Positions 1 through 14,558 of a stretch of 64,000 bases of DNA are shown one piece after another; positions within the stretch are counted from its first letter, which is position 1; each line of letters begins with the position of its first letter. A program made the position numbers and the translations under genes. The notes below the pieces were generated by a model, which did no database searches, had not been told where the DNA came from, and was given only the letters and a program-made list of their open reading frames with translations. Origin of the DNA: Cloeon dipterum (Eukaryota > Arthropoda > Insecta > Ephemeroptera > Baetidae); assembly GCF_949628265.1 (NCBI RefSeq), contig NC_088790.1, forward strand, positions 15,566,545 through 15,630,544. The letters are read 5' to 3'.

Positions 1-796
1 TCCTGCCAAGAGTAAAAAATAATTATAACAATGGTAAATATTTTGGGGTTTATATTTCCAAACTTACGGTAACAGACTTCATCTTTTCTGCATTCATAAG
101 ACTCCAGGTTCCGAAGGTCGGCAACAGTTTTCTGGGTTGCCAACCCGCAGAGGAACAAAAGAAAAACAAAACGCATCTCTAAAAACAATGAAAATGATTA
201 AAACTGTTATAGAATATTTAATATGAAATTGAAAACGCTCCGGTTTACCTATGCCTGCCTGTGTTAGAAATGACCTATGTTCAAATAATAGTCAGAACAT
301 TTAATAGTACTTCGTATATATATTATTAATATCGTCAGTAAACGATCACACGTATACATAAGAGAAAATTTAAATATGTTTTCATTGTGTTAGCGTAATT
401 CACCTCGAAAACATACTGTAGTAAAAATTATTATTAAATCATACAAACCAAAAACTCTGCGTGATTATTATCATTTCAATTATTTCCATTGTAAAAATGT
501 TAGTTATTTAATTAACTAACATCTCATTTTGTTTAGCTCGCAAAATTCTATAGGGTTTGTTTTCTAAATGTTTTTTATTTATGAATTGTAAGACGTCTTT
601 TAGACGGTATCTTAAGGCACCTGCTACCAGAAATAAATAATAAATTTTGTCAAAAAATATTTTTAAAAAAATAGATGGCAAATAGTGTAAAAAGTATAAT
701 GTAGAGTGCTCGCGGCCGCCCGCCGATTTACTCTACTGAAAACACAAAGTTTTGATAGAGCCACGAGAGGGCAGCAGCGACTTTTAAAGTCCAACC
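1..796. other. AT-rich flank without recognised gene
   Basis: No splice-consistent coding exon, RNA gene or clear repeat was seen here. The stretch is AT-rich apart from a small GC-rich patch near 711-800. It may hold part of the distal promoter of the downstream exonuclease gene or the edge of another gene to the left. Confidence 0.4.
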
Positions 797-999
797 AGAG
801 CCGGCTCTAGACATCACCAAATGTTTTTGACTATCGATATAAATCGATATATATCGTCCGAAAAAATATCGATGTTAAAATATCGTCCTATATAACCTAT
901 GTTAAGCCACAAAAAACATCGATAAAAATCGATAAATATCGTCAGAAAAAATATCGATATTAAAAATCGATTTTTATTTGGCCATGTCTAGCCGGCTCT
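797..999. mobile_element. Short TIR element (MITE-like) carrying an ATCGAT cluster
   Basis: The left end begins AGAGCCGGCTCTAGACAT and the reverse complement of the right end begins AGAGCCGGCTAGACAT, so the element has near-matching terminal inverted repeats of about 25 bp, the tips being palindromic themselves (AGCCGGCT). The 4-bp sequence AACC lies directly outside both ends (793-796 and 1000-1003) and may be a target-site duplication, though 4 bp can match by chance. The roughly 200-bp interior has no coding capacity and contains repeated ATCGAT/TATCGATA motifs. Superfamily is not assignable from this copy alone. Confidence 0.55.
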
Positions 1000-1376
1000 A
1001 ACCAAAACAAATAATTAGATACCAGCCAGCAAATTTGGTGCAGCTGCAGTTCGGATTCCAAGTTGTCACGATTTTAATAAATCTCAGTAATTTAGCATGA
1101 AACGTAATTATTGTCCTTTTAAATCTTTTTAAAAGTAATAACAATGCTACGAGGCACAAAAATCACCGGTGAGCCCTAATTTCACAACCAAATTTTTGGC
1201 AGAGTGATTGTTTTGTTATTACAAAATATTTATTCTGAAGCGTATATACTTGCACACGATCATTACGGGTGACCGAAATTCTTATCTCCTTCGTTACAGA
1301 AATCGCCAGAGAAAAATTACTCGTATTTTGTGGACTGTCCGATCTGTGACATTAATTGTTGCACACTTTTTATAAA

Positions 1377-3578
1377 ATGTCTCAGATCATGATCAGAAGT
1401 CCCAAAAATGTTCTTCAAAGGTGCTACTTTCCTCTTACGCAAATCAGGTATGAAACAATTTGAGATCTCATCCGTTTGATCCTTTTTTTAAATTCTGTAA
1501 TTTAGTATTTTTGTGGCCAATTAAGAGATTGTAATTTTCCCTTTGTATGTGTACATACTGTGAGAGTAGTTAAAATTGTATTTCCATAGAATCCAGAATT
1601 TTTGTATTTTAAGATTCATAGATCATTAAAAAGATTTTTTTCAGAACAAAAAAGCAGACTGCCGGGGTGGACTCGTTGCGGGAGCGCAACAAGCAGCGAT
1701 ACTGGCGATTCCCGAAGACAAACACAGATACTCGGCAAGTCTTCGACTACTTCCTAGTGCTCGACTTTGAGGCAACCTGTCTGGAGAACGAAAAGATTGG
1801 CGTGCAGGAGATAATCGAGTTTCCGTGCATCAAAGTAAACGCGATCACCCTGGAACCGGAAGCTGTGTTCCACCAGTACGTCATGCCCACAGTCAACCCG
1901 CAGCTCAGCGACTTCTGCACTAAACTGACCGGAATTACCCAGGTTAATAAGAGCTGCGTATTTTCGAGGGACTTTTTTTAAAAGACAAAAACTAAAAATT
2001 TTTGCTTCATGGACCGTCAAACGTGTTTGCTAAATTTTAAGCGGACTTGACAAGAAAACTTCTCATTTCAGCTTAATTTATTTATTTATTTGCTTCAAAC
2101 GTGTACACTTTTGTGATATAAACATGGCATACTATCAGTAAAAAGCACAATTATTTAGATTTATTTTTAGTTACAAAGGTTACTATAAATATTAAAAATT
2201 AATTTTATGATTGTTTGGAATTTAGTTTCCCCTTGGCATAAATTTCCGGTTTGATAAAAAAATCACAGATATTCCCCACAAGACGGCATTATAAGGTTAG
2301 GCTTATACTTAACTCGCCTATGATTCCTAAACTTTCTTTGGTTATGTTCTTCTAATTTTTTAAAAGTGCACATGTCTCATGCAAAAATCATTGTGAAGTT
2401 TTTTTAACAGCACCACCAGGATAAAATTAAATTAAACAAGAAGGCAATGGGAGATATTTGAGCATGTAATCAACTTCTTTTCACGATAGTAATTAACTTC
2501 TTTATGCAACTGGTCAATTCTGGTGGTGTAGAAAACCGCATTAGAGGAAAGCTGGTTTTAAGAATATTCAACAAATTTTTTCCTTCAAGCAGACGTTTAA
2601 TGAGAAAAAAATATTTTCAAACAATAGGAAATGGTGGAAGGGCAGTGCAATTTTAAGGAGACGCTAAAGCACTTCAGCAAGTGGATCCAAGAGCAAGGCT
2701 GTGCGACAAACAGAAGCGCCTTCGTCACCAGCGGCGACTGGGACCTGAAGATCCTTCTACCTAAACAATGTCACCACGAAGGCGTCGACATGCCCAACTA
2801 CTTCGCGTCCTGGATTAATATTAAACAGGTTAGTCCTTAAAAAAATCTAATTGATCCTGGTGAATCAAAATCAGCACTCTCGGTTTTGGGCTGAAAAAAA
2901 ATTAGAAAAAAACGCACTACTTTTAATTCTAAATCTTTTTTGTTTCTGTGTGTTCATATATAAAAATCAAATCACCTTTTTTCGAATGATTGTAAAATTT
3001 GCCAATGAAATCTCAACAGGTTCACAAAATTTTTTGTCTGATCTGAAATAAACAAATAAAGATTGACTAATTTTTTTAAATTTATTTATTCCATTTCTAA
3101 GCACAGAACTGACTCATAATATTGTCATAGAAAAATTATGATAATTTGCTCTCAGTTAACTATGATATCCTGCTCAACTTACAAAACCTTTGATAGCTAG
3201 ATATTTTGTTATTCGTGTGCCCTTTTGTCAAACCTTGTTTCCCATACAAACTTTCTGGTTGAGTAAAATTGTATCAATTTAATTTTAATATTTGAACAAA
3301 AGCTTTACATAATTACTCAATGAATTTGATTTACATCTACAGGCATTTGCTGACGCCACAGGGCAATATCCCAGAGGAATCATTGATATGATGACAAGAC
3401 TGAATCTCAAACATTGCGGAAGACTGCACAGTGGACTGGGTAAGAATCTCAATTATTTAAATTACTGGGAATAAATTATATTTTCAAAGATGACTGCCGG
3501 AACCTGACCAAAATCCTGCAAAAGCTTGCGTTTGAGGGCTTTGTTTTCCACAAAACCGGATTTCTTTGGAAGAGCTAA
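1377..3578 (+). CDS. ERI1-family 3'-5' exoribonuclease (DEDDh)
   Basis: Five exons join in phase: 1377-1447, 1645-1942, 2628-2828, 3343-3439 and 3490-3578, giving 251 residues. The protein is a compact DEDDh exonuclease of the ERI1/ERI2/ERI3 group. Visible are Exo I VLDFEATC (D64, E66), the LTGIT..EMVEGQ segment typical of this group, Exo II GDWDLK (D160), and Exo III HSGLDD (H219, D224), so all five catalytic residues are present. Family members trim 3' ends of small RNAs, histone mRNA or rRNA in a metal-dependent reaction. There is no N-terminal SAP domain, which fits a short ERI3-like form rather than full-length ERI1. The start at 1377 was chosen because it is the only ATG in the first exon whose frame matches the phase-2 splice into exon 2; a second ATG 31 bases downstream (1408) is out of frame. 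The first about 28 residues are rich in Arg, Lys and hydrophobics and lack acids. Confidence 0.88.
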
Positions 3579-4032
3579 CCTGTTGTTATATAATTTATCC
3601 ATTAAATTTCTGTTTTACCCCAAAATCAAAAGCAGTTTGTTATTTACAAAATCAACCATAGTTGAAGTTTATTATTGATTTCCAATACAAATATTTCAAT
3701 TAACTGATTTTTCAAATGTTATTGAAGAGTTGCCATGTAATGTCTGACGAAAGCAACCGAGGGCTCTGCGCGTGCCACTAGAAAACCAACATGTGTCGCA
3801 TTCGCACGAAAAACCAGCAATTTCTTTTCTGAACGTCAAAAATGTAATTCACATAACATTTTACGGGTTAAAATTAACATTAACTATAAATTAAACAATT
3901 TTTCTTCTCTTGGAACGATTGATGACCAGTTTTCATAGAGTTGCAAAATAACAGTGATGTTTGGATGGTCAAGACGAAATTTTGCAAGGGCATGATTCTC
4001 GAATACACGCAAAAACATGGACTGGAATATTA
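3579..4032. terminator. Convergent 3' UTR/poly(A) region between the exonuclease and Arf1 genes
   Basis: Two genes end tail to tail 454 bp apart. On the plus strand ATTAAA near 3600 is a plausible poly(A) signal for the exonuclease transcript. On the minus strand AATAAA (3668-3673) is a plausible signal for Arf1. If both are used, the 3' ends nearly touch. Nothing else was seen in this stretch. Confidence 0.45.
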
Positions 4033-6891
<2,859 letters not shown>

Positions 6892-9318
6892 CTCGCCGAA
6901 AAGTTACACACAGTCGGCGCCGAAAATTCGTCCTGCCACGTCTTTCCTCGCCGTCTATTTACGCAGGGCAGCACTCGACACTTTGGACAGGCAGGCAAAC
7001 GCCTCAGCTGACCGCTCGCTGACGCAACACCAACGACGCCGCGCCCAACTCATGAACTATCGCTACTGCTGCTTTGTTGGAAGGCGTGGTTGCAGTTAGT
7101 CGTCATTCTTCGATCTGGCGGGAAAATGTGTGGCAGAGGGGCACGTGGCCTCTGCTACTGAAGAAATGCTAATTTTTTTTGCGTCCTGTCGGCTAGATTT
7201 CAGTTTTTAAAGGCCAATTTTGATACGAACGAATGGCTTAAGGCATGCAGCAATGGAACAATTTAACTTCGTTCTTCTTTACCGCCATATTTTACGATAT
7301 TTACCATGTTTACTGCAGTGTAATTCACTTAATTCTTACAGTAAGCATTTTCATTAATTAAAATATGAAAACGTTGTGCTGCTATGTGGACAAATTTTGC
7401 TACAGATAATGATAAATAGGATTAATAATTTGCATACAGTAAAAACTGTCCCAATATATATACTTCATGCATGGAATGCAGTTTTCAAAGGCATGTTCTA
7501 GAGGCAATGTATTTTTTGCTAATTCGGAGAAAAAAATGTCTGTCTGCCGCGGCTGTGCAAATTTAGACCTTAGCTTTTCTCTGATATCAGGTTATTGCCC
7601 ACAATTTTGCTTACGAAGACATATCTTTGTCGCGCAGGCACTTCCGCTGTGTTAATTCAATTCCAAACAAGCCTCATGATGGCTTTTTGGATGAAAAATT
7701 TTATTAATATCAATTCGTTCATAAACAACAAGGAAACTGTGTATAGGAGAAATAGGAAAGAGGATCGCCTTTATCAATTTATTTGCTTTCTACGTCAAAA
7801 ATACAACTTCACTCACAATACTTAAAGCGACAATTTACAATTTCATTAAAATGCTAAAAATGTCATGTAAAATTGCGAAAGTAAGCAAATATTTATAGTT
7901 TGGCTAGCACTATAAATGGTAACATTTCAGCTAACTTATTTACGAACGAAATTAGGAATAAAACTCACGTACGGTCTCAGATTTTGAGCTAGTAGCCAAT
8001 TTTTCATTCGATTCATAGGCACTTACATCACTAGTATACCTGAATTGTTGCAATATACTTGGAATGTCAATAGCCAGACTTGGAAAACGACAACTCGTGA
8101 AATTTTTGTAAAGAAATTTAAGCTTTTTACTTCAAATCTAACTAGACCACTAAAGTAGGACGTACGGGGAAATTTGGGACCCTAAATTAGTGATTTTTCA
8201 ACAAATAATGAGTAGAGCAGTTAGGTATAGGGCCCTATCTTTTTTCATTTCAAAGGCTTGAATCGTATAGAATGACAACATTCAACACTACTTGTAACTT
8301 AGCTGTACTTTTGCTCCGAAAATTGAATAAATAAATAGATTTCAAAGTTTTAGTTACAGCAAATTTTTCCTCTCCAAAGAAGTTTAATTACCAACTACAA
8401 AGTTGAGTAGATTTCCCAAGTGGACAATTTCTTACTTTCTAACTTACTTATTGGATTTGGTGCAGGAAGCATTTTGTAAGTAGTGCGGTTCTCTGATTTC
8501 TTTAGGGTTGGGAATTTAAGACCATTAATCAAATATTTTTTTCTGTGCGTGTAAATAAATTTAAGACACCATACGAGAACGAACAACGTAATTTTAATAC
8601 TTTCAAGTCACAAAAATTGAAATCGGTTTTAAAACCGTCTTTGGAGTAAAAAACTGTTTGAAATCCTCTAAATCGCTTATGAAGGTCGATAAAACCTTAA
8701 ATTAAAGAACGCGAAAAACGTTCTATATATTTTTGTGTATGTACGATTTAAAAAGGGCATTCATTATCATTAATAATACAATTAAAAAAAATGTATGAAT
8801 TCTGAAGTTGAACTAGTTTTTAAGCCATTGCTTGTTTTCTAAGCACTATATAATATTAACGAAATTTCTCTTAAAAATCACAAATTTCTCGTTGTTTGGT
8901 CGTTTGTTGTTTTTAGTCTTGTGTAATCCAGGTTAGTGTTGTAATCGGTTAAAAGCCGAGACTGGCCAGTTATTTTTTGGTCTGTTTTATCCTTTTAAAG
9001 ATCTTGGACCACGATAAATTTCCTATTGTGATGAATTTTTGCTAAAAATAATCGAAATTTGCCATAGAATCAAAACTAAACTGTCTTAAAACATCAAAAA
9101 ATAGCCCCGTATTAAATTCCCAACTCTACCTCCTTGTCTGTTTTCAAAATTTTAAGATCACAATTGAAGATTTTCAAGTCAAAAGTTCAAAAAATCAATA
9201 TGTTTTTACAACGGAGCACGGATGTTAAATGCAATAAAATTTTCAATTCGGACCCTGACGTGTCGGTATTTGAGACATTTAATTTGATCGGCCTAAAAAA
9301 GGTCAGGGAAGAGCAGGG
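6892..9318. other. Arf1 5' flank and gene-poor spacer
   Basis: 6892-7150 is GC-richer than the rest and probably holds the Arf1 5' UTR and promoter. The remainder up to 9318 is AT-rich; no exon with splice-consistent boundaries or recognisable protein was found on either strand. The distal part below 9319 would include the 3' UTR of the TGF-beta ligand gene. Confidence 0.4.
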
Positions 9319-12300
9319 TCAGCGGCAGCCGCAGTCCATGGCGGCGAGGTCTTCGCTGAGCACGAGGGTGTAGTTGCCCTTGGAGAGCTCGAGCACAAGC
9401 GAGGTGGGCCTGAAGCGGATGGGCACGCACTGCACGTCAGGGTAGTTGAGAGCCTGCTGCGCGTGCCGCGACTTGAAGGCGCTGCGGGCGAGCGCGTGGC
9501 TCGACGGCTTCAGGCTGTGGTGCAGCACCGGCCGCGGACACTGGCCCACGCACAGATTGAGCCGCAAAGTGCGCGGGTAGACGACGTCCGCCCAGCCCAC
9601 CTGCGTCGCCTCAGGTGCCCAATGCTCCAGCCGGCATCCTGGCAGCCCGTGCGGGAACACCGGTGCAGTCATCCGACGGGGACGCACCGCCCGTTTCGCT
9701 GACTCTGCGGATTCGAACACAACACGCTCATTATTACTCTATCGCTTTGCAACACAGGAAGTCAAAAGCCCGCCTTTTTTACCCACGTTCGGTCGTATGC
9801 AATTAAAAATAATTCAAAAGATAAAAGATACTGATGTGATTAAAAAAACTCTGCGAAATGTTTTCTGAGGGTCAATTTTAGATACATTTTGAAATAAAAA
9901 ATATCATTTTTAAATTTTTGCAATTTGATGTAAGATATCTCTGGTTTTCTCTTTACGGTAGAGATTTTGTGTAATTATATTTTAGTAATTTAAAATTTTG
10001 TTTAGCTTCTTAAAATGAGCAACAGTAAAATCTAAAATAAAGAACAATAAACATCTGAGAACGCAATTGGTGTCTCAGCGGTTATCAATTCAATTAGAAA
10101 ACCCTTCGCAAAATAAAAACAATAATTGGCTTTAAATGTACAAGACCATTTTCTATTGGTTTATGAGAAGAATGCTAACTAATATTTTTATCTTGAATCC
10201 GGAAATCAATCTAAAAATGTTTCATTCTTTAGATTTTTTTTGACAATGAAGGTTAAAAAGGTTTAGTTAGAAAGCCGTGCTATCAAAATTGAAACTGGTT
10301 TGGTCTGGCACAAAAATAGAGACATTTAAATTTCGGACACGCTTTAAAATTTTATTTTTAACAAATATAACCGTCTTAAGAGTTAAAATTTTTACCAGAA
10401 TGGTCAATGAGGAAAGCCCTGAGTTCAGAGCCGACAATTTAAAACATTTTACCTGCGTTCATTTACAATTTTCGACCTTTTATTGTATTGCGATTTAAGA
10501 TTTAAACTTTCTTGTACGAATTCCTTGCATAAAAAGACTTCATTTTACGTCCTGAAAACCAAAATCGTTCATTTAGAAAAGGCTAAACTAAACAGAAATT
10601 CCGTTTTAATTTATTCATATTTTTCATGACCAAAAGAGAAAATACCGAATTGTACCGCTTGAAAACATCTTCTAAGTAACTCTGGTTATTCCATAACATG
10701 GCTTTTGAGTAAATTAATATCCGAAATAACACAAATTGTAGACAGGAATGCTTGAATTTTAAAAATAAATTATAGCAAACAATCATGCCCATATTTGAAA
10801 ATTGTTTGTGAAATGATTTTTTAATACTTACAATTTCAACAGCTACTGCACTTATTTTCCATTTTCCCTATTTTATCAGATCTTTTAACAATTCAAACTC
10901 ATTCTTACCATCATTGTTCTCTGTGATGACGAGTAGTGGTCCATGCTCAAGTCCAGTTACGATAACAGCTTCATCAGGGTCGACCTGGCGGCCTCGTTCG
11001 TTCAAGAAGAGCAGTTCCAGTTGCAGCAACTCCTGGCGCTTTGGGTCGATGTGCTCGGTCAGGTTGAGCTTGAGGAAGTTCTTCTCGACGGACAGCGGCG
11101 TGGTCATTTGCCACGGCGTTCTGTCCCCCTCTAAGCCCCTAACCACCACCGACAGGTTCTCGTCATGATTTGCGCGTGGCGTGAGCACCAGCAGCAACGA
11201 GCGGTTCTCCTGCAGACTCCACTCATCGTTCGGAACCAAAAACTTCATCTTCACAAAGAACTCGCCTGTTCAGAACACAAATTTTAATTAATTCGTGTAC
11301 TAAATGATATTATAATTTTAAGAAAAATGTGAAAAATATGAAATAAAAATTCAAGGATGGTTATTGGAAAACAGGTTGTTGACAAGATAGAATATTTTTA
11401 ATAGAATTGGTTTATTATTTTTATATTTCACCAAGGCTAAAATATATAGCAGTAATAAAGCAAAAGTGTCAGACGAGATCCAGTTATTTTATATATAACC
11501 AAGGCTGTATGGAATTTTGTGATTTAAAAACATAGTTCTAATTTTATTTAGCGTTCTAGTAATTTCTTTAAAATAGAAATAGTAAGAATGCTTAAAAATG
11601 CAGATTTTAAAGAAAGTTTGAATTTTTCTCGTAATTTATTATCTTGTTTTATGATATTATTGGTTAATACCAAGCCGATAAGTCTCGTTGGAGTCTATAC
11701 TCCTTTTTATAAATATTACAATATTTCGATGAAATTTATTCGTTGTTTACTGGTAGTTGCAATTTCAAATGGTGCAAATCATTGCAATTCAAATACTAGA
11801 CAAACACTTTGCAATTAAAATTAGACCGTTATATTGTATTATGCGATTTTTTGGATTGCAGACTTTTATACAAGAGCATTTTTGACTACAAATCAACACA
11901 ATTCCAGAGCAATGTATGCGTATGACGTCAATGGAGCAAATTTAATAACACTCTCCGGCGCCTTGAAAGTGAATTAATGCAAAAAATCAGGAGCGCGTGT
12001 GCCCGTGCCCGCAGCCACAAGCACTTACTTTTCCAGGAGACTTTTGAGAGTCGGTCCGAGTGCGCGCAATGCGTAATGAAATATCAGCAAAAACGCACTT
12101 CCCACGACTCAGGTAAAACGAACTCTCGACACCTGAGTCAGCGAACAAAACACAATTCGTGTCGACCGCACGACAGAAGCATCAGGAAATTCGCTTCATC
12201 CGATTCTCAAGTTTATTTCACTCTGGATTCTGGAATTGTCGGATGAGGCAATTTATTGAGAATCTCTTAACGACAAAATTCATTTTTTAAGACTAAAATT

Positions 12301-13141
12301 AATGGTAATTAGTCATTACGTGACCTTCAAAATAAAAGTTTCTGCAGCGAAAAAACTTTGGCTGCTTTAGAAAATACATATAATTTAAATCATTTAACGA
12401 TTGCAAAGTCATTAAGATCGCAATGGAGCTATTAAAAGCTGTGTCATGTAAACTATTAATAAAAAATAAAGAAAAATATATACATAGAAACTTTGAAAGT
12501 CCAGCCAATTCAGAAGAACTATCGGCTGGCTCATGCAGCTGCACAAGGTAGCTCAATTAATAAATTCATGCACAAATTTGCAAGAAATCAAAAAATTAAT
12601 GCAGTTTGTGCTTGATGATAAATAAAGCAGAAAAATGCACTCATCATTTTGAAATACTTTTTAAGTGATATTAACATGTGGGGTAGAAATTTTTTAAGGA
12701 GACTTGAACGCACTAAACTAAGTAAGAAACGAATTATGCTATTACTGAAAACCTATTTTAAAATAAAAAAAATTCTCAAAAAAAATTAAGTTTCAGCTCA
12801 GAATAAAAAATATATATTGAAAAAATATCAATAGAGGGTGAAATTATTAAATTAGGCCTGAAAGTAAAGCAGATGGGAAAAATTGAACTAAAACAGCAAA
12901 AAAACGAAAGAAATGTATAAATAAATAAACTCAACATACTTGCGTGGACATGGTGTGGCGCGACGGAGCTGGCCATGCGCTGCCACTGTCCGGGATTGGA
13001 GTGTCCAGATTCGTAGCGCTCGGCCTGGTCGGCCATGAACTTGAGGTAGAGAGGCACCGTGGCGGGGGCGGTGGAGGCGGCGTTAGCGGGGGCGGCAAAC
13101 CAGCCGCCCACGAGCAGCAGGACCGACAGCGAGAAACGCAT
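9319..13141 (-). CDS. TGF-beta superfamily ligand precursor, divergent
   Basis: Three exons, 13141-12940, 11265-10909 and 9704-9319, join in phase (1/2 at both junctions) to encode 314 residues. Residues 1-21 form a clear signal peptide (MRFSLSVLLLVGGWF...). The prodomain, roughly 22-197, contains NRS, NLS and NLT N-glycosylation sites. RPRR (194-197) is a furin-type cleavage site, with KR also at 190-191. The mature part (198-314) has the family pattern GCR, LCVGQCP, and a C-terminal MDCGCR, so it is a cystine-knot growth factor that would signal through type I/II Ser/Thr kinase receptors. It has only six cysteines: where most ligands have a CC pair it has VQCVP, so the cysteine normally making the interchain disulphide appears to be missing. 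I could not assign it to Dpp, Gbb, activin, Maverick or Myoglianin. The start was chosen from the signal peptide. Confidence 0.85.
11923..11930. promoter_or_regulatory. Palindromic CRE-like site in intron 1 of the TGF-beta ligand gene
   Basis: TGACGTCA is a perfect match to the CREB/ATF consensus. About 100 bases further along the plus strand, the minus strand has AAAA followed by GTAAGTG, a good splice donor near 12029. An alternative 5' exon of the ligand gene between about 12030 and 12240 is therefore possible but unproven. Confidence 0.3.
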
Positions 13142-13201
13142 TGCGGAGACTGTGCTTTGTGCAGAACTTCGAACTCGCTCCGGAAGTTACTTCTCGCGCG
13201 C

Positions 13202-13387
13202 ACCGGTATTTTTTCCTTACCGGTATGCAACGCTCCCAGAATCCATCCGATTCTCTTGCCCGGACTTAAATCGCAATTTCCGTTTTTTAAATTTCCCAAA
13301 TCGTTTGTACTTCGATTTCGATGCCCTCTTTTCTGATCTTATCTCGAATATACCGGTTTTTTTCAGATGTTCTGACAGTTTACCGGT
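13202..13387. promoter_or_regulatory. Cluster of four ACCGGT palindromes upstream of the TGF-beta ligand gene
   Basis: ACCGGT occurs at 13202, 13219, 13352 and 13382, within 250 bp upstream of the ligand start codon at 13141. Three of them read TACCGGT. The core resembles the half-palindromic Grainyhead target (AACCGGTT); binding is inference. No coding exon overlaps. Confidence 0.35.
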
Positions 13388-14142
13388 GATTAAGAGGTTC
13401 TATAATTGAGATTTACGCGCTCTTTTACAGGAAATGTCTCTGATTTTAGGTTTTCAAATTAGAAACTCCTCTTGAACGGTAAAAATTGAATTTTTTGTGA
13501 TGTAACTTGATGAATTTTAGATTTAAAGTTTGATATGGCCAAAATTGATATATTTTCTAGATTTAAGTTCCTATAAAGCCACATAAACAGATATTTTCAA
13601 ATAAATAATGTTTGCTGCAATCCTATTTTTAATTTATTGCCCCCCATTGACATCATTTAGGAAATGCATCCTAGTTCAAAGTATTGGTGTGGCCACGTGG
13701 GTTAGAGTGAATAAAGTGCAGACACACAGGAAGCAGCAAGCGAAACTGGAGATGCATAATCACGAAACCAGAGAGATGCAATGCCAGACGAGCAGACTAG
13801 TCAGTCTGCGCGCGGCATGTCAAGCGTCCTATTTCCCTGTCAGCACGGAAGAACGGCACACGCGAAGCCTAGCCAAATGCCAGACGCGAAACATTTGCAT
13901 AGACGGCAGAATAAATGCAATGCAGAATTGATACTCTCTATTCAGCATTTAAATGATGAATGCGCAAGGATAGAGCCGCCACTAAGGCAGACAGACTGCG
14001 TCTAGCTTGTAAACTACCAAGCTGGTGCTCTCTGCGATGCGGATTTTAACGATTGTGAGCTGATTTTTTATTTGCAGAGGAGCTCAATCGGAAAAAGACT
14101 GAACGCAAAACAAAGTAATCAGGACAGGGTATATAGAGGTCT

Positions 14143-14558
14143 CAGCCATCCGCGTTGCGCCGCGCAAGCTGGAAAATTTTGGGTCACGTTATGGCTGCAG
14201 CCAGCCGCCGTGAATCTGACTGAGCCGCGCCAGCCGCCGGTAAAAAGGACAAAAATTAAAAAGCACAGGAAAAATGTCTTCCGGCACTTCGGGCCTTTAT
14301 ATACTATTAAACTATTATCAGCTGCGCCAGCCGCCGCCGCCGGCAAAAATTCAGCTATAAAGCCGCGAAATTTAAGGCGGTGGCTGGCGCGCCTGACAAT
14401 AGTTTAAACGTGAAGTTTGATAGTACTTAACGGCCGGAAGGGCCAAAGACATTTTTTCTCCTGCACTTTTTTTTTAATTGTTGACCCTTTTTTACCGGCG
14501 GCTGGCGGCTGCCCACGTGGCCCAAAATTTGCCAGACGGCGCGGCAAAGCGCGAATGG
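14143..14558. repeat. Long imperfect inverted repeat (foldback element)
   Basis: The left arm (about 14143-14311, beginning GCCATCCGCGTTGCGCCGCG) matches the reverse complement of the right arm (about 14393-14558, beginning GCCATTCGCGCTTTGCCGCG). Arms are about 165 bp and share CAAATTTTGGG-type, CAGCCGCCGG and AATGTCTT...GGCC blocks; the loop is about 80 bp with further CAGCCGCCG units. It has no coding capacity and no clear target duplication. A transcript crossing it would fold into a long hairpin. Confidence 0.75.

Noticed and set aside
9463..9702. Plus-strand open frame opposite the TGF-beta exon
   Set aside because: It is the GC-rich antisense shadow of a real exon; it has no motif and the minus strand reads a clear cystine-knot domain.
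14072..14407. 111-codon open frame over the CAGCCGCCGG region
   Set aside because: It runs through the arms of an inverted repeat; low-complexity Pro/Ala/Arg composition comes from the repeat.
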